Assembly (NCBI RefSeq): GCF_015710575.1
Contig: NZ_CP065373.1
Span: 4,030,001-4,094,000, forward strand
Direction of reading: 5' to 3'
DNA from: Mycolicibacterium mengxianglii
GTDB lineage: Bacteria; Actinomycetota; Actinomycetes; Mycobacteriales; Mycobacteriaceae
DNA: 64,000 nt
The notes beneath the pieces were generated by a model. That model saw only the letters and a list, made by a program, of their open reading frames with translations. It had not been told where the DNA came from and made no database searches. Shown piece by piece: positions 1-8,360 of this stretch (position 1 is the first letter of the stretch; every line of letters begins with the position of its first letter). The position numbers and the translations under genes were made by a program.

Positions 1-570
1 GGCGATCCCGTGGTCTACAACGCTGCCGCGTGCCTGTCCGGTGACGGCATCCTCGGCAGGCACCGCAAGGTTCACCAACCCGCTCGAGAGAGCCTGATCT
101 ACGCCGCCGGCGACCGCTTCGACGCCTTCGACACCCCGGTCGGGCGGATCGGCATGCTGATCGACTACGACAAGACCTTCCCGGAGTCGGCGCGCACGCT
201 GGCACTCGACGGCGCGGAGGTGATCGCCGCGCTCTCGGCGTGGCCGGCCAGCGTCACCGACCGCGCCGCCCGAATGCCCAATGACCGCCAGGCACGGCTG
301 TTCGACCTGTACGACATGGCCCGGGCCGCCGAGAACCAGGTGGTCCTGGCGTCGTCGAATCTCACCGGCATCACCGGCACACTGCGGTTCCTCGGTCAGG
401 CCAAAGTGGTGGACCCCGGCGGCAACATCGTCGCCAAGACCTGGTCCAAAGGCGGGCTGGCTGTGACCGACATCGACGTCGCTCACGAGATCGCGCGCGC
501 CCGAACGGTTCTCAACCATCTGCGGGAACGACGGGTGGGCTCCTACCACCCCACCGTGGTGCAGCGCTGA
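1..570 (+). CDS. Carbon-nitrogen hydrolase (nitrilase superfamily), 3' part
   Basis: The reading frame is open from base 1, so the N-terminus lies outside the window; 189 codons remain. The fold signature is visible: a Lys in GRHRKVH (fragment residue 23) fits the catalytic lysine of the Glu-Lys-Cys triad, and GMLIDYDKTFPESAR (about 52-66) matches the nucleophile-elbow block. In active members this block reads IC[YW]D; here the cysteine position is Asp (codon GAC, 163-165). Classical nitrilase or amidase chemistry is therefore doubtful. The stop overlaps the next start (TGATG), so it is co-transcribed with the glycosyltransferase. That pairing resembles the end of the nitrogen-starvation (MSMEG_0565-type, Nit1C) cluster; this is inference from memory. 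Confidence 0.85.
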   Translation, partial: GDPVVYNAAACLSGDGILGRHRKVHQPARESLIYAAGDRFDAFDTPVGRIGMLIDYDKTFPESARTLALDGAEVIAALSAWPASVTDRAARMPNDRQARLFDLYDMARAAENQVVLASSNLTGITGTLRFLGQAKVVDPGGNIVAKTWSKGGLAVTDIDVAHEIARARTVLNHLRERRVGSYHPTVVQR

Positions 571-1646
571 TGCGCATCGCGCTGCTGACCTACTCCACCA
601 AGCCCCGCGGTGGGGTGGTGCACACCCTGGCGCTGGCCGAAGCGCTGGCCCGGCTCGGTCACGACGTCACCGTGTGGACACTGGGCCGCGGGGGTGACAC
701 CGCGTTCTACCGTCCCGTCGATCCGGCTGTCACCGTCAACGCGGTGCCGTTCCCGGCGATCGAGGGTGAACCCGTCGGCCCCCGGATTCTGCGGTCGATC
801 ACAGTGCTGGGCGCGGCGTTCCGGCGCAGCGGCGCCGCCTACGACGTCGTCCACGCCCAGGACTGCATCAGCGCCAACGCGGTGACCCGATGCGTGCGCA
901 CCGTGCACCATCTCGACACCTTCACCACCCCGGAATTGGCGCGCTGCCACGAGCGGGCGATCACCCGGCCGTACGCCCACATCTGCGTCTCGGCCGCCGT
1001 CGCCCGCGAAATCACCGCAGGCTGGGGGTTGCGTCCCCACGTGATTCCCAATGGGGTTGACTGGCAACGCTTCTCGTCGGCGGACGGAGCCCGGTGGCGG
1101 GCCCGACTCGGCCGCTACGTACTGGCGGTAGGCGGTATCGAGCCCCGCAAAGGCAGTATCGACCTGCTGGAGGCCTACGCCCGGCTGGGACACACCGACA
1201 GTGCGCTGGTGTTCGCCGGCGGCGAGACGCTCTTCGACTATCGCGATTACCGTGCGGCATTCGAACGACGGGCACGCGAGCTCGGTGTCACCCCGGTGAT
1301 GCTGGGCACCGTCGACGACGCCGACATGCCTGCCCTGGTCGCCGGCGCCGCCGTGCTGCCGTTCTTCTCCGTGAAGGAGGGTTTCGGGTTGGCGGCCATG
1401 GAAGCGCTGGCCGCCGGGGTACCGGTGGTGGCGCGTGAGCTGCCGGTGCTGCGTGAGGTCTTCGGCGATCAGGTGAGCTATGCCGCGGATGTGCCCGCGA
1501 TGGCGGTTGGGCTGGCCGCGGCGTTGAACGGTGCTTGTTCTCATCGCCGCGACTCCGGCGCTGCGCTGGCCCGCAGCTTCAGCTGGGATGCTGCCGCGGC
1601 GTCCCACATCGAGTTTTATCGGAAACTGGCCGCCGATCCGCGGTGA
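570..1646 (+). CDS. Glycosyltransferase, GT4/GT-B type, MSMEG_0565-like
   Basis: A 358-residue GT-B glycosyltransferase. The N-terminal loop KPRGGVVHTLALAEAL is the acceptor-side glycine-rich loop. The C-terminal half has the nucleotide-sugar E-x7-E region (KEGFGLAAMEALAAGVPVV, about 268-286). The opening MRIALLTYSTKPRGGVVH fits what I recall of the MSMEG_0565 family, which accompanies the Nit1C nitrilase/radical-SAM/flavoprotein cluster in actinobacteria and cyanobacteria. Acceptor and donor are unknown. It starts on the ATG overlapping the stop of the preceding hydrolase gene and is the last gene of that operon; about 180 bp without a gene follow. Confidence 0.88.
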   Translation: MRIALLTYSTKPRGGVVHTLALAEALARLGHDVTVWTLGRGGDTAFYRPVDPAVTVNAVPFPAIEGEPVGPRILRSITVLGAAFRRSGAAYDVVHAQDCISANAVTRCVRTVHHLDTFTTPELARCHERAITRPYAHICVSAAVAREITAGWGLRPHVIPNGVDWQRFSSADGARWRARLGRYVLAVGGIEPRKGSIDLLEAYARLGHTDSALVFAGGETLFDYRDYRAAFERRARELGVTPVMLGTVDDADMPALVAGAAVLPFFSVKEGFGLAAMEALAAGVPVVARELPVLREVFGDQVSYAADVPAMAVGLAAALNGACSHRRDSGAALARSFSWDAAAASHIEFYRKLAADPR

Positions 1647-1825
1647 CCGACGGGCGGCCCCGAGTTCTCCTGTTTGCCCCCAACTGATTTGCGCGGCCAC
1701 GCTGTCTCCTGTGCGCTCGTCGCGGGTTGCCTGTGAGAACGTTGGGACGACCGGCCGACCGACCTGAGGGCCGGTAGCGTTCTGGCTCTGCAGTCCGAGT
1801 GACTTGTCCGATGAAGGGAGACGCG

Positions 1826-2200
1826 ATGGCCGCGAATGAGACCGGTGTCACTGTCGGCACCAAGCGGTTTACCGCTTTTACCCTCGGTTCGTTTGCGTGT
1901 GCCGTTGCACTGATGAGTGTGGGCACCCCGATGGCCAGCGCCGACGTCGAAGAAATGGCGCCGTCGCCTCAGGTGAGCAGCCGCCAGGCGCTGCTCGTCG
2001 ACGAAAACGCCCTCCGGACAGCCGCTATCGGTGAGGCCCGGGGGGCCGGCGGCAACAGCGGCCTCGGCGACGCCGGGGTCGTCACCGCGCAGGGGGAGGT
2101 CAGAGACGGAGTGAAGGCGGTCGCCGGCACCACCGCCGCTCCCTTCAACCTGGAGCAAAACGGTTCGTTCCAGTTCTCACCACCCATTGGTGATTGGTGA
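1826..2200 (+). CDS. Secreted hypothetical protein
   Basis: A 124-residue protein of unknown function. The chosen ATG (1826) has an AAGGGAG Shine-Dalgarno 5 nt upstream; an in-frame start at 1799 lacks one. Residues about 13-39 form a signal peptide: a basic KR, a hydrophobic stretch (FTLGSFACAVALMSVG) and an Ala-x-Ala cleavage site in MASAD. The mature part is Gly/Ala/Glu-rich, without recognisable domains or cysteines. It is a single gene between the glycosyltransferase and nei2, with no operon partner. Export is well supported; nothing indicates a role. Confidence 0.7.
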   Translation: MAANETGVTVGTKRFTAFTLGSFACAVALMSVGTPMASADVEEMAPSPQVSSRQALLVDENALRTAAIGEARGAGGNSGLGDAGVVTAQGEVRDGVKAVAGTTAAPFNLEQNGSFQFSPPIGDW

Positions 2201-2274
2201 GCTGACTTTCGATCCGACCCGACAATCTGACCGAAAAGCGGGCACCGATCGCTGGGAACTCCCCGGCATCGAGG

Positions 2275-2280
2275 TAGCTT
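2275..2280 (+). promoter_or_regulatory. -10 box for leaderless nei2
   Basis: TAGCTT ends 7 nt before the nei2 ATG (2288). A transcript starting at the usual distance from this box would begin at or next to the start codon. This is inference from spacing; leaderless transcripts are common in mycobacteria. Confidence 0.5.
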
Positions 2281-2287
2281 CGTTGGT

Positions 2288-3040
2288 ATGCCTGAGGGCG
2301 ACACCGTTTTCCGCACTGCGGACAAGTTGCGTAGCGCGCTGCTGGGCAAAACGCTGACGCGCTGCGATATCCGGGTGCCCACGTTTGCGACGGTGGACCT
2401 GCGCGGCGAGACCGTCGACGAGGTGCTCGCCCGCGGCAAGCACCTGTTCATCAGGGTGGGGCCGGCCAGTGTGCACTCGCACCTGAAGATGGACGGCAGC
2501 TGGCAGATCGGCCGGTACCGTGGGCCCATCCACAAGGTGCGCATCATCCTGGGCACCGCCGACAGCGTCGCCTATGGTGTGGACCTCGGGGTCCTGGAGG
2601 TCCTCGATCGCGCCAACGACATGGCGGCCGTCGCGCATCTGGGGCCGGACCTGCTGGGTGCGGACTGGTCGGCGCCGACTGCCGCGGCCAACCTGATGTC
2701 CGACCCGGAACGGCCACTGGCCGCGGCGCTACTGGACCAGCGCAACCTCGCCGGGGTCGGCAATGTCTACGCCAACGAGCTGTGTTTCATCTTCGGGTTG
2801 CGACCCTCGACCCCCACCAAGGCGGTGACCGACCCGCTTCGGCTGGTGACTCGTGCCCAGAAGATGCTGTGGGCCAACCGGTCCCGGGTGAGTCGCACGA
2901 CCACCGGTGACACCCACCGCGGCAGAGATCTGTGGGTGTACGGCCACGCCGGCGAGCCGTGCCGACGTTGCGGCACCCGCATCGAGAAGGACCAGGACGG
3001 CGAGCGGGTCAGCTACTGGTGCCCGCACTGCCAGCGCTGA
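2288..3040 (+). CDS. nei2: Formamidopyrimidine-DNA glycosylase/endonuclease VIII family
   Basis: Base-excision repair glycosylase/AP lyase of 250 residues. It begins [11 protein letters not shown]: Pro2 is the Schiff-base nucleophile after Met removal and Glu3 the catalytic acid. The mid-region carries the helix-two-turn-helix segment ([20 protein letters not shown], about 144-163). The C-terminus has the zinc finger CRRCG...CPHC. Length, start and position next to the RluA/glpD2 block match M. tuberculosis Rv3297 (Nei2). The preferred lesion (oxidised pyrimidine) is inferred from the family. It stands alone, probably with a leaderless mRNA. Confidence 0.92.
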   Translation: MPEGDTVFRTADKLRSALLGKTLTRCDIRVPTFATVDLRGETVDEVLARGKHLFIRVGPASVHSHLKMDGSWQIGRYRGPIHKVRIILGTADSVAYGVDLGVLEVLDRANDMAAVAHLGPDLLGADWSAPTAAANLMSDPERPLAAALLDQRNLAGVGNVYANELCFIFGLRPSTPTKAVTDPLRLVTRAQKMLWANRSRVSRTTTGDTHRGRDLWVYGHAGEPCRRCGTRIEKDQDGERVSYWCPHCQR

Positions 3041-3046
3041 ACCCCC

Positions 3047-3349
3047 TCAGATGCAGCCGCTGACGCTGATCCGCCGGCCCACGTTTGCGCACACGTCGAC
3101 ATTCGGCGCGTGCGGGGTGTACACCGGTGGTGGTGGCGGTGGTGGCGGTGCGTCCGGTGGCGGTGGCGGTGCGTCCGGTGGCGGCGGCGGAGGCGGTGCG
3201 TCGAGATAGTTGATCTCCGACAGCGGGTCCGCGCAACCCGTCACGTCGACGTGCATCCCCCCGATGGAGCCGCACACCGCCTGGGCCGCAGGGGAAGTCA
3301 CCACGCCGGCGCCGGCGGCGACCATCGCGGCGGCAATCCAGTAGATCAT
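3047..3349 (-). CDS. Small secreted proline-rich protein
   Basis: A 100-residue protein read from the ATG at 3349 (a GTG at 3361 would add four residues). An N-terminal hydrophobic segment IAAAMVAAGAGVV and a cleavage-like AAQAV make a signal peptide. The mature protein has a Cys-containing N-part (VCGSIGG...VTGCADP), a low-complexity centre of three DAP plus poly-Pro units, and a C-part NVDVCANVGRRISVSGC. Four cysteines could form two disulfides. The function is unknown; short Cys/Pro-rich exported proteins of this kind are common in mycobacteria. It lies downstream of an MTB12-like gene on the same strand. Confidence 0.65.
   Translation of the reverse strand: MIYWIAAAMVAAGAGVVTSPAAQAVCGSIGGMHVDVTGCADPLSEINYLDAPPPPPPPDAPPPPPDAPPPPPPPPVYTPHAPNVDVCANVGRRISVSGCI
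3123..3203 (+). repeat. GGTGGCGGT-rich minisatellite (poly-Pro coding)
   Basis: Imperfect tandem repeat inside the minus-strand proline-rich gene. The GCGTCC/G markers fall at 3150, 3171 and 3198, giving unit lengths of 21 and 27 bp, always a multiple of three, so copy change would keep the frame. It encodes DAP followed by 5-8 prolines. Confidence 0.75.
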
Positions 3350-3414
3350 CTTGTTGGGCACCGCTCTATGGTCGAGCACCGGCCGCCGACGCGTGACCGT
3401 TTGCCAGAAATCGA

Positions 3415-3846
3415 TCACACCGTGCAGGTGGTCCCCGCGACCTGGGTGGCGATCACGCAGGCCGACGGGTTGCTCAGCTTCCAGGCGCCGTCCTGGTTGA
3501 CCCAGTAGATCTGGTGGGTCTTGGTGCCGAAGATCGGAATGGTCACCGCAATCTGCGCGTCGACCTGATCGCCGTTGAGCGTCGCATTCTGCACCTGCCA
3601 CGACATCATCGAGCGGTACGTGTCGATCACGCCGGCGATGTTGTTGGCGGTCGGCACCGCGGCCATCCCACCCTGCAGTTCGCCGGCCCGCTCCTCGTCG
3701 CTGACCCCGCGGTCCAGCACCTTCTGCAGTTGCGCCTGCAGTTGCTCACTGGTCGGGGTCGGCGGCTGTGGTGCTGCGGTTGCTGCACCGGTTCCCAACA
3801 CCGCACCGGCCATCAGAACCGTCATCGCACTCAACGCCGTCCGCAT
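3415..3846 (-). CDS. MTB12-like low-molecular-weight secreted antigen
   Basis: A 143-residue exported protein. The ATG at 3846 is preferred because a GAGAGG sequence lies about 8 nt upstream; the ATG at 3852 sits too close to it. The signal peptide runs about 1-25 (ALSAMTVLMAGAVLGTG, then ATAAP). After a Pro/Thr-rich linker, the C-terminal domain (about residues 35-143) resembles the Mtb12/CFP-2 family (Rv2376c): GVSDEERAGELQGG, VIDTYRSM, an NTF2-like strand pattern around IPIFGTKTHQIYWVNQDGAWKL, and two cysteines. These proteins are secreted T-cell antigens of unknown biochemical role. Confidence 0.75.
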   Translation of the reverse strand: MRTALSAMTVLMAGAVLGTGAATAAPQPPTPTSEQLQAQLQKVLDRGVSDEERAGELQGGMAAVPTANNIAGVIDTYRSMMSWQVQNATLNGDQVDAQIAVTIPIFGTKTHQIYWVNQDGAWKLSNPSACVIATQVAGTTCTV

Positions 3847-3942
3847 CTGCATTACCTCTCGACTGTGATCAGGGGTCCTCACCAGACCATCTGCGACGAC
3901 CTCGGTCAAGACCTACGTCCCAGCCCCACGCTGTGCCCGCAG

Positions 3943-4866
3943 TCACGTCTCGGCGGAACTGCCCAGCTGCCGGCGGCTCACGAAGCGCCGGTGCTCACCG
4001 GTGAGGGGGTCGTCGAATTCCAGCGTGTGCGCGAGAAGCTGCAGTGGAGTGGTGAAATCGTCGGCAGGGACGTCGATGATGCACGGGTACAACGGATCAC
4101 CGTCGATGGGCAGCCCGATCGACGCCATGTGCAATCGCAGTTGATGCGTGCGTCCGGTGTACGGAGTGAGTCGATAATGCTGCCCGCCAACACTTTCCAC
4201 CAGCGTCTCGGCGTTCACCTCACCCGGCTCCTGGACCGCCTGAAACTGCCCACGGTACTTCACGATCCGGCTGCGCAGCACGGTAGGCAGGACCAGCGAC
4301 GGAACGCCTTGGGCCACCGCGTGATAAGTCTTGCGCACCTCGCCGCGGGCGAACATCGTCTGGTATCGGCCGCGCAGTTCGCGCCTCGTGGTGAACAGCA
4401 GCACACCCGCGGTCAGCCGGTCGAGCCGGTGCGCCGGGCTCAGCTCCGGTGACTCCAACTCCCGGCGCAGCCGCACCAACGCGGTCTGGGCGACGTGTCG
4501 GCCCCGCGGCATCGTCGCCAGGAAGTGCGGTTTGTCGACCACCACCAGGTCGTCGTCCCGGTAGAGGATCGGGATGTCGAAGGGCACGTCGACCTCGTCG
4601 GGAAGGTCGCGATACAGGTACACGTAGGCACCGGGCGCCAACACGGTGCCCGCGGTCACCACAGTGCCGTCGGCATCGACGACTTCACCGCCGAGCACCT
4701 TGGCCGCGGCAGCCTCACCGAATCGGGAGGACAGTTCCACCAGGACCGCACCGCCACGCAGCCGCACCCGCGTCGGGCCCAGCCCGTCCCGCTGCGGCAG
4801 TGGCGGGACGGAGGCGCCCCTCCTCCTCGCTGCGCGGGGCGTCGGCCCCGGCGGCGGAGGCCTCAA
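3943..4866 (-). CDS. RluA-family pseudouridine synthase
   Basis: A 307-residue RNA pseudouridine synthase resembling M. tuberculosis Rv3300c. The catalytic motif HRLDRLTAG (about residue 145) carries the nucleophilic Asp, and PYTGRTHQLRLHMA is the RluA signature nearer the C-terminus. The start is a TTG (complement of 4864-4866) overlapping the glpD2 stop by four bases, so the two are translationally coupled; a later start is possible because the first 25 residues are low-complexity Pro/Arg. The target uridine (rRNA or tRNA) cannot be told from sequence. Confidence 0.88.
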   Translation of the reverse strand: MRPPPPGPTPRAARRRGASVPPLPQRDGLGPTRVRLRGGAVLVELSSRFGEAAAAKVLGGEVVDADGTVVTAGTVLAPGAYVYLYRDLPDEVDVPFDIPILYRDDDLVVVDKPHFLATMPRGRHVAQTALVRLRRELESPELSPAHRLDRLTAGVLLFTTRRELRGRYQTMFARGEVRKTYHAVAQGVPSLVLPTVLRSRIVKYRGQFQAVQEPGEVNAETLVESVGGQHYRLTPYTGRTHQLRLHMASIGLPIDGDPLYPCIIDVPADDFTTPLQLLAHTLEFDDPLTGEHRRFVSRRQLGSSAET

Positions 4867-6599
4867 TTGAGCGGCACAGGTTCGAGGATCTCGGCGCGGG
4901 CCTCGGGGGCGGCGACGCGCAGTGCGTCGGCGGAGGCGTCGTCGGGCTGGGTCTGCGACAGCACCTCGGCCTCTACCCGGGCGATGTACGTGGCCACCTC
5001 GCGGTCGACGTCCTCAGCGCTCCAGCCGAGGATCGGCGCCACCACCTCCGCCACCTCGCGGGCGCAGTCGACACCGCGGTGCGGGTATTCGATCGAGATG
5101 CGCATCCGCCGGGACAGGATGTCCTCGAGGTGCAGCGCGCCCTCGCAAGCAGCGGCATAGGCCGCCTCCACCTTCAGGTACACCGGCGCCTCGGTGATCG
5201 GGGTGAGCAGCTCCTTGTCCTCGGTGGCCAGCGCCAACACCTCGTCGATCAGCGAGCCGTACCGGTCGAGGAGATGGCGCACCCGATACGGGTGCAGGCC
5301 GTACCGGACACCGACAGACTCGGTCTGGTTGATCAGGGCGAAATAGCCGTCGGCACCCACCAACGGCACCTTCTCGGTGATCGACGGCGCCACCCTCGCC
5401 GGGATGTACTCGGCAGCAGCATCAATCGCGTCCGAGGCCATCACCCGATAGGTGGTGTACTTGCCGCCGGCGATCGCGACCAGACCCGGCGCCGGACTCG
5501 CCACGGCGTGCTCACGGGACAGCTTCGAGGTCTCCTCGCTCTCCCCCGCCAGCAACGGACGCAACCCCGCGTAGACCCCGTCGATGTCGTCGTGGGTCAA
5601 CGGAGTGGCCAGCACGGTGTTCACCCGGTCGAGGATGTAGTCGATATCTGCCTTGGTCGCCGCGGGGTGCGCCAGGTCGAGGTTCCAGTCGGTGTCGGTG
5701 GTGCCGATGATCCAGTGGGTGCCCCAGGGGATCACGAACAGCACGGACTTCTCGGTGCGCAGGATGATCGCCACCTCGCTGACGATCCGGTCGCGTGGGA
5801 CCACCACGTGTACGCCCTTGGAGGCCCGCACCCGGAATCGGCCGCGCTGTCTGGACAGCGCCTGGATCTCGTCGGTCCACACCCCGGTGGCGTTGACCAC
5901 CACGTGGCCGCGCACTTCGGTGACGGCGCCGTCCTCGGAGTCGCGGATCCGCACGCCGACCACCCGGTCGCCCTCTTTCAGCAGGGCCACCACCTGCGTC
6001 GACGTGCGAACGACGGCGCCATACTGCGCGGCGGTGCGCGCGACGGTCAGGGTGTGGCGGGCGTCGTCGACGACGGTGTCGTAGTACCGGATCCCGCCGA
6101 TCAGCGAACCCCGCTTGAGCCCGGGCGCCAGCCGCAAGGCGCCGGCCCTGGTCAGGTGCTTCTGCGCGGGCACCGACTTGGCGCCGCCCAACTGGTCGTA
6201 GAGGAAGATCCCCGCCGCCACATAGGGGCGCTCCCATATCCGGTTGGTGAGGGGAAACAGGAACGGCAGCGGTTTGACCAGGTGCGGCGCCAGCGTCGTC
6301 AGGGACAGCTCGCGTTCATGCAGCGCTTCCCGGACCAGCCCGAACTCCAGCTGCTCGAGATACCGCAGCCCGCCGTGGAACATCTTGCTGCTGCGGCTCG
6401 ACGTGCCGGAGGCGAAATCCCGTGCCTCGACCAGCGCCACTTTCAGGCCACGCGTCGCCGCGTCCAGGGCGCTGCCGGCGCCGACCACGCCGCCGCCGAT
6501 GACCACGACGTCATATTGCTCGTCACCAAGGCGCTCCCAGGCGCGTTGGCGTTGCTGGGGATTCAGGAAAGAGCCCGACTCGGGCGGCCCGTCGGTCAC
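4863..6599 (-). CDS. glpD2: Glycerol-3-phosphate dehydrogenase (FAD, respiratory)
   Basis: Oxidises sn-glycerol 3-phosphate to dihydroxyacetone phosphate at the membrane and passes electrons to quinone. The 578-residue protein has the FAD dinucleotide motif YDVVVIGGGVVGAGSALDA near the N-terminus, the GlpD blocks ARDFASGTSSRSSKMFHGGLR and YYDTVVDDARHT, and the C-terminal GlpD domain. I chose GTG 6599 because AAGGAG lies 5 nt upstream; the GTG at 6605 overlaps that sequence. It matches GlpD2 (Rv3302c, about 585 residues). It is followed by the pseudouridine synthase with a four-base overlap. Confidence 0.93.
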   Translation of the reverse strand: MTDGPPESGSFLNPQQRQRAWERLGDEQYDVVVIGGGVVGAGSALDAATRGLKVALVEARDFASGTSSRSSKMFHGGLRYLEQLEFGLVREALHERELSLTTLAPHLVKPLPFLFPLTNRIWERPYVAAGIFLYDQLGGAKSVPAQKHLTRAGALRLAPGLKRGSLIGGIRYYDTVVDDARHTLTVARTAAQYGAVVRTSTQVVALLKEGDRVVGVRIRDSEDGAVTEVRGHVVVNATGVWTDEIQALSRQRGRFRVRASKGVHVVVPRDRIVSEVAIILRTEKSVLFVIPWGTHWIIGTTDTDWNLDLAHPAATKADIDYILDRVNTVLATPLTHDDIDGVYAGLRPLLAGESEETSKLSREHAVASPAPGLVAIAGGKYTTYRVMASDAIDAAAEYIPARVAPSITEKVPLVGADGYFALINQTESVGVRYGLHPYRVRHLLDRYGSLIDEVLALATEDKELLTPITEAPVYLKVEAAYAAACEGALHLEDILSRRMRISIEYPHRGVDCAREVAEVVAPILGWSAEDVDREVATYIARVEAEVLSQTQPDDASADALRVAAPEARAEILEPVPLN

Positions 6600-6694
6600 G
6601 CGCACTCCTTGTTACTAGTCAGTACGGTTTCCAGGCTACGGAAAAGAACCGGCACTTACCGCCCGGCGCGGGCTCGGGATGGTGCTGACTCTCA

Positions 6695-8182
6695 TTATTG
6701 CGGGCCGGCCGACGCCGGCGCGGAAACCGCGGAAGTTTCCTCGCCCGCGCCCCGTCGCGCCCAGACGATTCCCCCGGCCACGAGTGCGGCGGCCACCACA
6801 GCGAGCGTGCCGCCGGCAAGGGTGACCGCCTCCCGGAACTCCGCGGTCTGCTGTGCGCTCCAGTTGGCGGTGGCGATGTTGCCGGTGAACAGCGCCGCGA
6901 GGATGGTGCCCGCGACGGCGATGCCGGCCCCGGAGGCGACCTGGGTGACGGTATCGGTGAGCGCTGCGCCGATTGTGGTCCGGTTCTTCGGCAGGCCCCG
7001 CAACACGTTGAGACCGGCGACAACGCCGACGACCCGCAGGCCCGCGGCCACGAGCACGAGTGCGACGGCCACCCACACATAACCGTGCCGGCCCATCAGG
7101 CCGTAGACGGCAAGTCCGATCACCACCGCGGTCGCGCTGAGCCAGCCGGCCCGGTGCAGGCCGACCCGTTGCACGAAGGGATTGACGAATACGCCGCCCG
7201 CGACGAGCACCAGGACCTGCGGCAGCATGGCGATGGCCGCCAGTGCCGGCGTCCACCCCCAGTCGAGCTGAAGCTGCAGTGTCACCAGGTAACCGAGCCC
7301 TGCGGTGGCCAGCCCGGCCGCAGCCTTGAATGCCAGACCACTCGAAACCAGTGGACGCACAACGAGTTCGAGGTCCAGCAGCGGGTATCGCGCCATGCGT
7401 TGGCGCAGGACGAACAGGATCGCGGCCGCCACGGCTGCCGCCGTCCCGGCCCACGGCACCCACGGCCCCGCACCGTGGCTGACGAACAGCGTCGGTACGA
7501 CCAGCGTGAGCACGATTGTCACCGTGCCCAGCAGCGCCCCGGTGAAGTCCACCGGGTCGCGGTGCAATTCGGCGGCGACGTCGGCGGCGATCCCGAAACG
7601 CACCCCGATCACGGCGAGAACGGCGATCGGCACGTTCACCAGCAGCAGGATCTGCCAGGGCGCAACTGTGATCACGAAGCCTCCCAGCGGGGGGCCGACT
7701 GCGAGCCCGACCAGACCGACGGTGGAGATGAGGGTCATCGCCCGAACCCGTAAGCCGTCGTCGTCGAACAGTCGGAAGGCCAAGGCCATCGTTCCGGGGG
7801 TGGTCATCGCGGCCGCGACTCCGGTCGCCACCCGAACGGCGACCAGCTGTTCGGCCGTGGAGACGAATGCGGTGGCCAGGCTGGCCACGCCGAGCAGGCC
7901 GAGTCCGATGAGCATCACCCGTCGCCCGCCGAAGCGGTCGGCGATGGCGCCGGAGGCCAGCAGCAACCCGCCGAATACGACGGCGTACGCACCCGTCACC
8001 CACTGCAGCACGGTCGTCGAGGCGTGCAGGTCGCGCCCGATCGTCGGCAATGCCACGTTGAGGATGGAGTTGTCGAGCATCTCGAACAAAAACACCGCCG
8101 ACAGTCCGGCAAGCGCCATCCAGGCCTCTCGCAGGGATCGCGGGGAACGGCGCAGCGGCCGTCCCGAAACGTGCTCACTCAT
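6695..8182 (-). CDS. MFS drug-type efflux transporter, DHA2 (14-TM) family
   Basis: A 495-residue integral membrane exporter. The first helix FLFEMLDNSILNVALPTIGRDL is the DHA2 motif D1 (LDxTIVNVALP-like), followed by motif A at SGAIADRFGGRRVMLIG. About 14 hydrophobic segments follow, with motif C-like GPPLGGFVI in helix 5. It is divergent from a TetR gene 178 bp away, the standard arrangement for a repressor controlling its efflux pump. The pair sits between glpD2 and lpdA, which are neighbours in M. tuberculosis, so it looks like an insertion. The substrate is unknown. Confidence 0.88.
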   Translation of the reverse strand: MSEHVSGRPLRRSPRSLREAWMALAGLSAVFLFEMLDNSILNVALPTIGRDLHASTTVLQWVTGAYAVVFGGLLLASGAIADRFGGRRVMLIGLGLLGVASLATAFVSTAEQLVAVRVATGVAAAMTTPGTMALAFRLFDDDGLRVRAMTLISTVGLVGLAVGPPLGGFVITVAPWQILLLVNVPIAVLAVIGVRFGIAADVAAELHRDPVDFTGALLGTVTIVLTLVVPTLFVSHGAGPWVPWAGTAAAVAAAILFVLRQRMARYPLLDLELVVRPLVSSGLAFKAAAGLATAGLGYLVTLQLQLDWGWTPALAAIAMLPQVLVLVAGGVFVNPFVQRVGLHRAGWLSATAVVIGLAVYGLMGRHGYVWVAVALVLVAAGLRVVGVVAGLNVLRGLPKNRTTIGAALTDTVTQVASGAGIAVAGTILAALFTGNIATANWSAQQTAEFREAVTLAGGTLAVVAAALVAGGIVWARRGAGEETSAVSAPASAGPQ

Positions 8183-8317
8183 GACAACTCCCGGACGTCA
8201 GATTCGAAATTGGGGCCCAGCGGAGGAGCACGGGAAAACACGACGCAGCGGCGCGGTGAGTGCTGTTCGGTGCAAGCTGAGGGCCGACGCGGCAGTCCGC
8301 ACGGACATACCACTAGG

Positions 8318-8343
8318 TTATTCGACTAAGTTATCTGACTAAA
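8318..8343 (+). promoter_or_regulatory. Tandem 13-bp direct repeat, probable TetR operator
   Basis: Two abutting 13-mers, TTATTCGACTAAG and TTATCTGACTAAA, match at 10 of 13 positions. They lie in the 178-bp intergenic region between the divergent MFS and TetR genes, 18-43 bp before the tetR start. The stretch is AT-rich against a GC-rich background, as expected of promoter/operator DNA. Operator function is inferred. Confidence 0.55.
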
Positions 8344-8360
8344 GATAGTTACACAAGAGA

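Noticed and set aside
543..1700. Minus-strand frame of 385 codons opposite the glycosyltransferase
   Set aside because: Shadow frame; the plus strand carries a recognisable GT-B protein.
4449..7082. Very long plus-strand open frame (877 codons) opposite glpD2 and the pseudouridine synthase
   Set aside because: Its translation is Arg/His/Gly-rich low-complexity sequence and it is the mirror of genuine GlpD2 and RluA genes; a GC-rich shadow.
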